Source of the DNA: Gammaproteobacteria bacterium | Lineage (GTDB): Bacteria > Pseudomonadota > Gammaproteobacteria > Pseudomonadales > Pseudohongiellaceae | Reading direction: 5' to 3' | Length of the DNA stretch: 6,195 nt | Assembly: GCA_016762975.1 (NCBI GenBank) | Contig: JAESUV010000003.1 | Span: forward strand, 1-6,195 | Shown here: piece after piece, positions 1 through 5,974 of the stretch | How positions within the stretch are numbered: the stretch's first letter is position 1 | How the letters are laid out: the number at the start of each line of letters is the position of its first letter | Program-made: the position numbers and the translations under genes | The notes under the pieces: model-generated | Databases searched by the model: none | Told to the model about the DNA's origin: nothing | What the model saw: the letters and a program-made list of their open reading frames with translations, nothing else

Positions 1-1
1 C

Positions 2-409
2 ACCGACGAGCAATGGAAACTCATCGCCTCGATCATGCCCCGCAAGAAGCCAGGCGGGCAATGGAACGATCATCGTACCACCCTCAACGGCATGATGTGG
101 ATCCTCAAATCGGGATCGCCTTGGCGTGATCTTCCTGATCGCTACGGCTCATGGAAATCCGTGTACCACCGATTCCAACGATGGACCGACGACGGCACAA
201 TCAACAAGATTCTTGATCGTTTGCGATTGAAACTCGACAAAGAGGGCTACATCGATTGGGATGCCTGGTGTGTCGACGGGAGCAATGTGCGTGGGCATAT
301 CGCCGCGGCGGGTGCGTCAGAAGTCTCGAAAAAAACAGGCCCAACGAGCCCATCGACCATGCTTTGGGTTATTCACGCGGGGGATGGGGCACCAAGATCC
401 ATCTCGTGA
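2..409 (+). CDS. IS5-family transposase, N-terminal frame (orfA), 5' partial
   Basis: This is the first frame of a cut-and-paste DDE transposase. It is open from the left edge and starts in the typical IS5 N-terminal motif TDEQWKLIASIMP, so only a few codons are missing; the ATG at 35 lies inside the gene and is not the true start. The N-terminal DUF4096-type domain follows, with the family signature LNGMMWILKSGSPWRDLPDRYGSW. The first catalytic Asp is in WCVDGSNVRGH (codon 275-277). After the A7 run at 329-335 the frame stops resembling a transposase and ends at 409, while family similarity continues in the -1 frame. On its own the product lacks the second Asp and the Glu, so it would be inactive or regulatory. 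The alternative, a plain inactivating frameshift, is less likely because the break lies at a classic slippery run. Confidence 0.85.
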   Translation, partial: TDEQWKLIASIMPRKKPGGQWNDHRTTLNGMMWILKSGSPWRDLPDRYGSWKSVYHRFQRWTDDGTINKILDRLRLKLDKEGYIDWDAWCVDGSNVRGHIAAAGASEVSKKTGPTSPSTMLWVIHAGDGAPRSIS

Positions 410-819
410 CTTGCGGCAACGGCTTGCCTTTGGCGGCGATGCTCTCGCCGGGTCAATCGCATGAATGCAAGAGCTTTGAATCGGCGTTGGACGCGGTGCG
501 TCCCAAGTATCGCAAACCGATGTGGGTGATGGGCGACAAGGAGTATAGTTATCCGCAAGCCAGGCGTTGGTGCGAGAAGCGAGGCATCTGGGATCTGATT
601 CCCCAGCGATCGGATCAGCTTCGCCGAGATGGTCGACGGTCGTTTAGCAAGCGTGCATATCGAGGAAGGAATGTAGTGGAGCATTGCATCGGCTGGCTCA
701 AGCAGAACCGGCGATTGAGTACACGATATGAGAAACTGGCCACGAATTTTATGAGCATGCTCAAACTCGCCTTTATCGACCGGTATCTCAGAGCATTGGA
801 GCCGTCAGGCACGGCCTAG
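256..819 (+). CDS. IS5-family transposase, catalytic frame (orfB)
   Basis: This is the second frame of the transposase and holds most of the DDE catalytic domain. Family similarity begins right after the A-run with DHALGYSRGGWGTKIHL. It continues through the second catalytic Asp in MGDKEYS (codon 535-537) to the Glu in NVVEHCIGWLKQNRRLSTRY (codon 679-681), the Y-(2)-R-(3)-E-(6)-K type region of IS5 elements. It ends at a TAG at 817-819. The ATG at 256 opens the frame, but the residues between it and the A-run (CLVCRREQCAWAYRRGGC) do not resemble a transposase. The natural product is therefore probably an orfA-orfB fusion made by -1 frameshifting, roughly 270 residues, a normal IS5 length. All three catalytic residues are present across the two frames, so the element may still be active. 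Confidence 0.85.
   Translation: MGCLVCRREQCAWAYRRGGCVRSLEKNRPNEPIDHALGYSRGGWGTKIHLVTCGNGLPLAAMLSPGQSHECKSFESALDAVRPKYRKPMWVMGDKEYSYPQARRWCEKRGIWDLIPQRSDQLRRDGRRSFSKRAYRGRNVVEHCIGWLKQNRRLSTRYEKLATNFMSMLKLAFIDRYLRALEPSGTA
329..335 (+). promoter_or_regulatory. Probable -1 ribosomal frameshift site (A7 run) in the transposase
   Basis: Seven consecutive A residues are read in the orfA frame as TCG-AAA-AAA-ACA. Slipping back one base gives AAA-AAC-AGG-CCC, which enters the orfB frame exactly where IS5 similarity resumes. Both frames are open across the site. Poly-A runs of this kind are the usual slippage sites for two-frame insertion sequences. Transcriptional slippage on the same run would give the same result. 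Confidence 0.7.
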
Positions 820-858
820 ATGATCGAGCTACGCCGCTCGCCATAAGCAGTGCGGCTC

Positions 859-1120
859 AACGAGCAATATTTTCAAACTCGAAAGACTGCTCCTTACAGA
901 CGGCACAATAGATGAAAAACGAATTTGGCTTTCGCGTGTTGATATATCTACAGATGAATACCACATCATTGACAAACTGCATGATCCAAAATCACGCCCG
1001 GCGTATGTCTCAGCGACTGACACCCTCAGCCCCATCGAATTCATTACACAAGCCGTAGGCCATCCAGTCCCCATCCTAGCAATGAGCAAGACAATGGGGG
1101 TAAGCAATGGAAATGCCTAA
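859..1120 (+). pseudogene. 3' remnant of an interrupted gene, product unknown
   Basis: The frame is open from 824 to a TAA at 1118-1120 but has no ATG, GTG or TTG until close to its end. The part from about 866 on (84 residues) reads like a normal soluble protein: NIFKLERLLLTDGTIDEKRI, then a charged stretch, then SPIEFITQAVGHPVPIL. It begins just where the insertion sequence appears to end, so I interpret it as the C-terminal piece of a gene split by that element; the 5' part would lie left of the window. Its stop overlaps the start of the next gene, which is typical of co-transcribed genes and supports it being genuine coding sequence. I do not recognise the family. A 92-codon frame on the opposite strand (829-1107) looks less protein-like. 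Confidence 0.55.
1096..1100 (+). promoter_or_regulatory. Ribosome binding site of the small HTH gene
   Basis: GGGGG lies 6 bases before the ATG at 1107 and 12 before the in-frame ATG at 1113. The spacing favours 1107 as the start. The site is inside the preceding truncated reading frame. Confidence 0.45.
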
Positions 1121-1310
1121 ACGCGAACCTCAATCGAAATATGTCGCTGCCAAGGAACTCATGGTTCGCTGGCAGTGTTCCCGCTCACAAGTCCCACGCA
1201 TCGCCAACCGGCTCGGGCTCCGCATGTTATTGACCGGAGAAGGACGAAACGGGATGGTGCGGTATCTCAGAGAGGAGGTCGAGACGAAAGAACAAACCCG
1301 GTTGATCTGA
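1107..1310 (+). CDS. Small helix-turn-helix DNA-binding protein (excisionase/MerR-like)
   Basis: The gene encodes a 67-residue basic protein. Residues 12-37 have the pattern of the excisionase/MerR-type winged helix: a first helix YVAAKELMVRW, a short turn, then a helix with CSRSQVPRIANRLGL. The wing-like region LLTGEGRNGMVRYLREEVE (41-59) matches the usual end of such domains, where an Arg/Tyr pair precedes a final helix. Proteins of this kind are recombination directionality factors or small regulators of mobile elements. Which one this is cannot be told from sequence. The start overlaps the end of the truncated gene by 14 bases, so the two were probably one transcription unit. That unit may now have lost its promoter to the upstream insertion, unless the element supplies one. 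Confidence 0.6.
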   Translation: MEMPKREPQSKYVAAKELMVRWQCSRSQVPRIANRLGLRMLLTGEGRNGMVRYLREEVETKEQTRLI

Positions 1311-1337
1311 TCAGCCACACAAATCTTTACCCCGCAC

Positions 1338-1368
1338 CCACCCTGGCATCGCAAGTCCGCTGGGGTGG
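1338..1368. terminator. Hairpin between convergent genes, possible terminator
   Basis: CCACCCTGGC (1338-1347) can pair with GCTGGGGTGG (1359-1368), giving a 10-base-pair stem with two G-U pairs in the plus-strand RNA and an 11-base loop. It lies in the 128-base gap between the plus-strand HTH gene and the end of the minus-strand ankyrin gene, where a shared terminator would be expected. There is no proper T-run on either side, so an intrinsic terminator is not established. A weaker 6-bp hairpin (1419-1437) lies closer to the ankyrin stop codon. Nothing else is visible in this gap. Confidence 0.3.
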
Positions 1369-1438
1369 TTGAATGCGCTACAACAAGCCATGAATCACAA
1401 CTTGAAATCTTCTATGCTCAACCCGGTTCCTGGATTGG

Positions 1439-2638
1439 TTAATTGCTGGCTTCCTCGAGAAGATGAAAGATTTCTGAGTCTCTTTTTGCATAATCTATCG
1501 CCGTCTTTCCTGCATGATTTTGAGCTTTGGGATTACTTCCACCATCCAACAGATTCTTAACTCTCGCTGTTTCAATGCCTTGATGTACTGCATACATCAA
1601 TGCTGTCCAGCCACGCTTATCAATTGAATGCACATTGGCACCTAATTTTATTAGTACTTCAATCGACTCCGCTGCCTTTTCATTCCATTTAAAAGCATCA
1701 GCAAGTCTCATCAAAGGCGTCTTGCCATCCTCACCGCTACCATTTATATTCGCCCCAGAATTTACAAGAATTTTCAATATTTCAATATTGCTAGTACGAT
1801 AGTTAGCGCAGACCAACGCTGAGCCGCCGCCTTTCTCTTCACAAATTTCCGGGTGTGCATCTGCTCCTACCGCAAGAAGAGCCCGCACCAATCCCAAATT
1901 ACAATCATCGGACACAGCATTCATCAATGCCGTCACTCCCCTATTATCACTTGCGTTGACATCAGCCCCAGCATCCAACAGCAATTTTAACACATCCCAC
2001 TTGTCATCATTTAGACGTTTGAATCTTTGGCAAAATATCATCAACGGCGTAGATTCAGAACTGTCGCACGCATTCACATCTGCCCCAGCTGACAATAATG
2101 CCTCCACAATTTCTTTTCGATAACTCTTATTAGAACTCAGAAAAAATGCGCGGAGCAACGGCGGGCCAACCATTTCCCCAGACGGACAATCCACATCCGC
2201 CCCACATCCTATCAAAAGGGAGATTAAACTAGGATTTGGATTTGAATAAGCCGCATTGCCCAGCGGAGTGTATCCGACCCTCGTCATTTCGTTGACATTT
2301 GCGCCCAAATCTATTAGTTCATTTATCACAGACAAGTTCGGGTTACTACTACACGCCTTCATAAGCGGCGTCCAGTCCAAGTCTCCCCGAACATCCACAT
2401 CAATGCCTGATTTTACTATCTCCCTAATACGCAATGGGTCATCGCTGCTTGCAGCAGCCAGAAAGAATGCTGCAACTTCGTGAGCATAATTCTTATCCAA
2501 CTCTCTAGTATTACTTGATTCTCCACCAGTAGCACTTGGCATTTTTTCCGGATGCCCTGGACGCAACGCAGCAATCACAAAATCAATAAAATTACCCATA
2601 ACCCACCCCCATTGCTTACACTTCTTCATAGTCCGCAC
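1439..2638 (-). CDS. Ankyrin-repeat protein, about nine divergent repeats
   Basis: The product is a 399-residue protein made largely of ankyrin repeats, a scaffold for protein-protein contacts. After a helical cap (about 56-78), repeats start near residues 79, 113, 147, 186, 225, 259, 296, 334 and 368. They show the usual TPLM/TALM helix start and GA(D/N)VN loop. Several are longer than 34 residues and they differ clearly from one another, unlike those of the upstream neighbour. The last one, with KTAIDYAKRDSE, resembles the neighbour's C-terminal end. The first 55 residues are low in recognisable features; FIDFVIAAL is hydrophobic but too short for a clear membrane span. The start is uncertain: GTG at 2638, ATG at 2629, or ATG at 2599. 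The last has a G-rich stretch (GGGGGTGGG) just upstream and is plausible. The gene follows the larger ankyrin gene after 17 bases, so it is probably the last gene of the operon. By eye it is AT-richer than the CD-NTase gene. No catalytic domain is seen. Confidence 0.85.
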   Translation of the reverse strand: MRTMKKCKQWGWVMGNFIDFVIAALRPGHPEKMPSATGGESSNTRELDKNYAHEVAAFFLAAASSDDPLRIREIVKSGIDVDVRGDLDWTPLMKACSSNPNLSVINELIDLGANVNEMTRVGYTPLGNAAYSNPNPSLISLLIGCGADVDCPSGEMVGPPLLRAFFLSSNKSYRKEIVEALLSAGADVNACDSSESTPLMIFCQRFKRLNDDKWDVLKLLLDAGADVNASDNRGVTALMNAVSDDCNLGLVRALLAVGADAHPEICEEKGGGSALVCANYRTSNIEILKILVNSGANINGSGEDGKTPLMRLADAFKWNEKAAESIEVLIKLGANVHSIDKRGWTALMYAVHQGIETARVKNLLDGGSNPKAQNHAGKTAIDYAKRDSEIFHLLEEASN

Positions 2639-2655
2639 ACAACTGGCAAAACAAA

Positions 2656-4377
2656 CTAGTATGACGCATCAACAAGTTTCCAATATCCGGCCGTGTTTTT
2701 TATATGCTCATTCTCTTTCCCATAATCCAATGCCGTTTTACCTTCGCTATTCACAGCCTTTGCATCGCTTCCTAACGCCAAAAGCTCCGTCAATACATCA
2801 GCATTCGTATTCGCCTTTGCAGCAAACATCAATGCCGTCGAGCCATCTTTTAGGCGAGCATTCACATCGGCACCGGCATTGACCAGTACGGTCAGCACAT
2901 TGGTATTCGCATTCAACATCGCAGCAGCCATCAATGCTGTCACGCCATTCTCTTGGCGAGCATTCACATCGGCACCCGCATTGACCAGCACAGCCAACAC
3001 TTCGGAATTTAAATTCGTCGCGGCAGCATTCAGCAACGCTGTCATACCATTCTCTCGGCGAGCATTCACATCGGCACCGGCATTGACCAGCACAGCTAGC
3101 ACTCTTGATTTTGAATTATTCGCGGCAGCAAGCATCAATGCCGTCCAGCCATCTTCGTTGCGAACATTTACATCGGCACCCGCCTCGATCAACACGCCTA
3201 GCACATCGGCATTAGTTGTATTCTCAGCAGCATTCAACAATGCCGTATTGCCTACTTTGTTGCAGACATCCACATCTGCACCGGCCTCGATCAACACAGA
3301 CAGCACATCAGCATTCGTGGTATTCTCAGCAGCAAGCATCAATGCGGTAACGCCATTTTCTTCTACACAAGTATTCACATCAGCACCGGCATTGATCAAT
3401 GCAGCCGACATATCAGAATTTGTATTCGCCAGAGCAGCCACCATCAATGCTGTCACGCCATCATTATTGCGGGCAGTAACATCGGCACCGGCGTTGATTA
3501 TCGCAGACAATACTTCGACATTCGTGTTTAACCCTGCAGCGGTCATTAATGCTGTCCAACCATCTTCTCGGCGGGCATTCACATCAGCACCGGCATTGAT
3601 AAGCACGCTCAGCACTTCAGCATTCGTATTACCCCGTGCAGCCCCCATCAATGCTGTCCAACCAACATCACGGCGGGCATTCACTTCAGCACCTGCATTA
3701 ATCAGCACGGTCAATACTGTGGAATTTGTATTATTCGCGGCAGCAAGCATCAATGCTGTCACGCCATTCTCTGAGCGAGCATTCACATCAGCACCGGCAT
3801 TGATTAGAACGCTCAGCACATCAGCATTCGTATTACCCGATGCAGCCCCCATCAATGCTGTCACGCCATTCTCTTGGCGGGCATTCACATCGGCACCAGC
3901 ATTGATCAGCACACTAAACGCATCGGCATTGGGATTGCTCGCAGCAGCAAGCATCAACACACTATGGCCATTCTCATTTCGAGCATTCACATCGGCACCA
4001 GCATCAATTACTAACGAAATACCCTCAGGGCTCCCAAGCGATGCCACCATAAACAGCATGGCATTCGGGTGCTCAGGATTGGACTCTTCAGGCGGTTGAC
4101 TTGAACTTGCATCGTATGCGAGAAGGCCGGATGCAATTATTCCCAAACCGATAAATCCAATGCATACTAATTTAAAATTGATTGTGATTGCGTTTTTGCG
4201 AACTAGCATCATAGCCAATAGCCCTCCATTTACCATATTGTACACGCTTTCAAAGCTGATATCATTAAAAACATATGATAACCCAAGCACTACTTGATCC
4301 TTCATCGCTTCCGGCATCAACGCCACATAGTGCTTCCGGCAAATCTCTAGGGCAAGTTCCTCATCAAAGCGATGCAA
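2656..4377 (-). CDS. Membrane-anchored ankyrin-repeat protein with near-identical repeats
   Basis: The product is a 573-residue protein in three parts. Residues 1-66 are mainly helical and not recognised. Residues 67-88 (NFKLVCIGFIGLGIIASGLLAY) form a convincing transmembrane helix. From about residue 104 to the end it is ankyrin repeats. Full repeats begin at residues 128, 162, 196, 230, 264, 298, 332, 367, 401, 435, 469, 503 and 537; the period is 34 and only the seventh unit has 35. The core is GADVNARxENGxTALMxAA. Basic residues before the helix (RKNAITINFK) suggest an inside N-terminus, which would put the repeats outside the cytoplasm. A second weak hydrophobic stretch (about 47-59) could reverse that, so topology is open. 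The longest frame starts at TTG 4377, just after an in-frame stop, with no good ribosome binding site; ATG at 4317 or 4305 are alternatives, and all keep the membrane helix. It lies 40 bases after the CD-NTase stop, on the same strand. No enzyme domain is visible; the role is unknown and a link to the CD-NTase is inferred. Confidence 0.88.
   Translation of the reverse strand: MHRFDEELALEICRKHYVALMPEAMKDQVVLGLSYVFNDISFESVYNMVNGGLLAMMLVRKNAITINFKLVCIGFIGLGIIASGLLAYDASSSQPPEESNPEHPNAMLFMVASLGSPEGISLVIDAGADVNARNENGHSVLMLAAASNPNADAFSVLINAGADVNARQENGVTALMGAASGNTNADVLSVLINAGADVNARSENGVTALMLAAANNTNSTVLTVLINAGAEVNARRDVGWTALMGAARGNTNAEVLSVLINAGADVNARREDGWTALMTAAGLNTNVEVLSAIINAGADVTARNNDGVTALMVAALANTNSDMSAALINAGADVNTCVEENGVTALMLAAENTTNADVLSVLIEAGADVDVCNKVGNTALLNAAENTTNADVLGVLIEAGADVNVRNEDGWTALMLAAANNSKSRVLAVLVNAGADVNARRENGMTALLNAAATNLNSEVLAVLVNAGADVNARQENGVTALMAAAMLNANTNVLTVLVNAGADVNARLKDGSTALMFAAKANTNADVLTELLALGSDAKAVNSEGKTALDYGKENEHIKNTAGYWKLVDASY
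2770..3996 (-). repeat. Twelve tandem 102-bp repeats encoding ankyrin units
   Basis: Units of 102 bases (one of 105, about 3280-3384) run head to tail inside the large ankyrin gene. On the plus strand they recur as a block beginning CATCAATGCTGTC, then a CGGGCATTCACATC-like segment, then GGCACCGGCATTGAT. Similarity is strong at the DNA level, including silent positions, and highest in the middle units, with the outermost ones more worn. This suggests recent duplication or gene conversion. Because the unit is a multiple of three, gain or loss of units keeps the frame. Confidence 0.85.
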
Positions 4378-4417
4378 GACTCAGCGACCGAATAGAATAG
4401 AAAGCTAGGCATCATGC

Positions 4418-5974
4418 TTATCGTGGAGTGATTCGCACCTCTTGGGGCTCAGAACGCGCAACACAAATCTCGTCTTTCACAACAAATGCCTCAACCGTAT
4501 GAGTACCAGCATACTGAGTGTGCTCTGCTCGAGAATTGCCGTACGGTAGCTCTCCGTCATCAAAGCCCCCTCGGAGTCCTGTTCTGCCAAGAGCTGAAGC
4601 TTCTTCTCCAGTATTCACTACCTGCCATTTCACTGTATACGGTGGCGGTGTGTTAGTAAAAGCATGAAATGCCAACCCATACGTTTGCGGAACAGGGCGG
4701 ATTGTTAATCGCCACAGATTCTTGATCGCATTCCTGCTTTTACGAACTTGCCCTGTAACCTCCACGTCGAAACGGAGATCCATTGGCCAAGGCGGCAGTT
4801 GCTTGTGGGCGATTGACCCTAGTCTCGGTACAACTACTGAAGTACCGCCAGACGACCCCGTTGAAGCCTCTACACCCAACGCCTCAGCCAAGTATTCACG
4901 AGTATCTGCCTCGAATGCTTTCCCACTCGCAATTGATAAATCTTGGCGCACCCACGCAAGCCAATCAAAAAATGCTGCCGCTCGATTGCTCCCTGGATCA
5001 TTCCATCGATTCGCGAAGTTTTCGTTTGGATTTACTGGGTTAGGGATGACCCACTGTCCATCACGCAGCTGGATGAGCTGCGATGTCGCGTAGCCTTCGA
5101 TCCGATCGAGTATCCCCGTTAGTGCTGTTTCAATATCCATCTGGCCGTCATACGCCAGAGCAGCCAATGTCGTGATTATCATCGAGATCGGCTTCTCTTT
5201 TTCCCACATATGACCGGCAAAGCGCATGTCGCGATGCCGCTTGAGTATTTGAATAACTCTTTGCAGAGGGCTTCGAACAAGTGCGTCTGGTACGGCATCA
5301 ACACTCGCATAGATCAGTTGATGTGACTCTGCGAGGATTCGCTTCTGATCAGGAGCTACCCGAACCCACGCTGCGGCATTCAGACTATCGAACCATAGCC
5401 CGTACCCACGCGGATTCGAGCCCCCCTCAACCCACACATATTCTGAGGGGTTAACTCTTTCGGTGATAGCAATAGCCTGATTTGCAAACTGATCGGCTGC
5501 ACCAGCCTCCAACAGCATCGTTAATCCTGGAGTATCTTCCGGGATAGATGGTAACACATCGAGATGGAAGCCAACGCCATCTGTTTCTGCGTACTCGAGC
5601 GTCCAACAACGGCGGCCTTCCAAATCCAGCATCCGCTTGTATGTCTCGCTTGCCTTGAGTCGCTCTCCCACCATGTGCTTAAGATTCTGAGGCGAAACGG
5701 TTTGCTTCTGAATGCCTAGCTCACAAACAAGATCGATATCGTAGTCGGCATCCTTGCCATCACGCAATGGGCGAATAACTGTACCGAGCCGAAAAGACCC
5801 TTGCGGGTAGATCTGAGGGCGAAAGTTTAAAAGCTGTGACCCTTCGGCTTCTAGCCAACGACCGACCGCTTCATATCGTTCAACAGCTACTTTGTACTTT
5901 GACGGCGGAATATCAAGATCTTGGATAACTGATTCAAGAATCGTTCCAAGTGCAATGCCTGTCGTATTGCTCAT
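4418..5974 (-). CDS. CD-NTase (cGAS/DncV-like nucleotidyltransferase) with AGS-C sensor domain
   Basis: The product is a 518-residue enzyme of the CD-NTase superfamily, which makes cyclic di- or oligonucleotides that activate a partner effector during phage infection. The nucleotidyltransferase core carries the motif QGSFRLGT (Gly59-Ser60) followed by DYDIDLV (Asp79, Asp81), and the third metal-binding Asp is in HLDVLP (Asp139), so the active site is intact. Residues 230-300 (SPLQRVIQILKRHRD and PISMIITTLAALA) form the helical part usual in the family. After a Gly/Ser linker (371-378), residues about 392-516 match the AGS-C sensor type: YTVKWQVVNTGEEA, LRGGF, then the EHTQYAGTHTVEAFVVK pattern. 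The start is well supported by AGGAGGT seven bases upstream, and the ATG overlaps the previous stop as ATGA, implying translational coupling. The nucleotide product cannot be told from sequence. Poly(A)/CCA polymerases and MNT/AbiEii-type toxins are unlikely given the length and C-terminal domain. Confidence 0.9.
   Translation of the reverse strand: MSNTTGIALGTILESVIQDLDIPPSKYKVAVERYEAVGRWLEAEGSQLLNFRPQIYPQGSFRLGTVIRPLRDGKDADYDIDLVCELGIQKQTVSPQNLKHMVGERLKASETYKRMLDLEGRRCWTLEYAETDGVGFHLDVLPSIPEDTPGLTMLLEAGAADQFANQAIAITERVNPSEYVWVEGGSNPRGYGLWFDSLNAAAWVRVAPDQKRILAESHQLIYASVDAVPDALVRSPLQRVIQILKRHRDMRFAGHMWEKEKPISMIITTLAALAYDGQMDIETALTGILDRIEGYATSQLIQLRDGQWVIPNPVNPNENFANRWNDPGSNRAAAFFDWLAWVRQDLSIASGKAFEADTREYLAEALGVEASTGSSGGTSVVVPRLGSIAHKQLPPWPMDLRFDVEVTGQVRKSRNAIKNLWRLTIRPVPQTYGLAFHAFTNTPPPYTVKWQVVNTGEEASALGRTGLRGGFDDGELPYGNSRAEHTQYAGTHTVEAFVVKDEICVARSEPQEVRITPR

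Larger units (their letters stand above)
1..858 (+). mobile_element. IS5-family insertion sequence (IS427-like), left end outside window
   Basis: The region encodes a two-frame IS5-family transposase with almost no space left over, as expected for a simple insertion sequence. The left inverted repeat and the first few transposase codons lie outside the window. The right end is not certain. Read on the minus strand, the bases from about 858 leftwards begin GAGCCGCACTG, the kind of GAG-start seen at termini of this group, so I place the end near 858. With the left end missing, the inverted repeat and target duplication cannot be confirmed. The open frame that starts just after this point has no start codon, which fits an insertion into a gene. 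Confidence 0.75.

Noticed and set aside
373..684. A 103-codon minus-strand frame inside the transposase
   Set aside because: It is a shadow of the transposase catalytic frame, with no domain of its own.
829..1107. A 92-codon minus-strand frame after the insertion sequence
   Set aside because: The product has no recognisable pattern, and the opposite plus-strand frame is more protein-like and overlaps the next gene in a typical operon manner.
1369..1560. A 63-codon plus-strand frame in the convergent gap
   Set aside because: Most of it is antisense to the end of the smaller ankyrin gene, it has no good ribosome binding site, and the product is unremarkable.
2770..3996. Possible CRISPR array or satellite, because of regular repeats
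   Set aside because: The units are contiguous 102-base coding repeats with no short direct repeat separated by unique spacers; they encode the 34-residue ankyrin period.
2879..4099. A 406-codon open frame on the plus strand opposite the large ankyrin gene
   Set aside because: It stays open only because the 102-base repeat is a multiple of three, so a stop-free antisense frame is copied with every unit. The product is a monotonous Ser/Thr/Ala repeat with no known fold, while the minus-strand frame is a clear ankyrin protein.
1439..4417. Cap2/Cap3, HORMA or TRIP13 genes downstream of the CD-NTase
   Set aside because: I looked for E1/E2, JAB, HORMA or AAA+ signatures in the downstream genes and saw only ankyrin repeats.
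4722..5093. Plus-strand frames of 123 and 86 codons within the CD-NTase gene
   Set aside because: Both are antisense shadows of a well-supported gene and show no motif.
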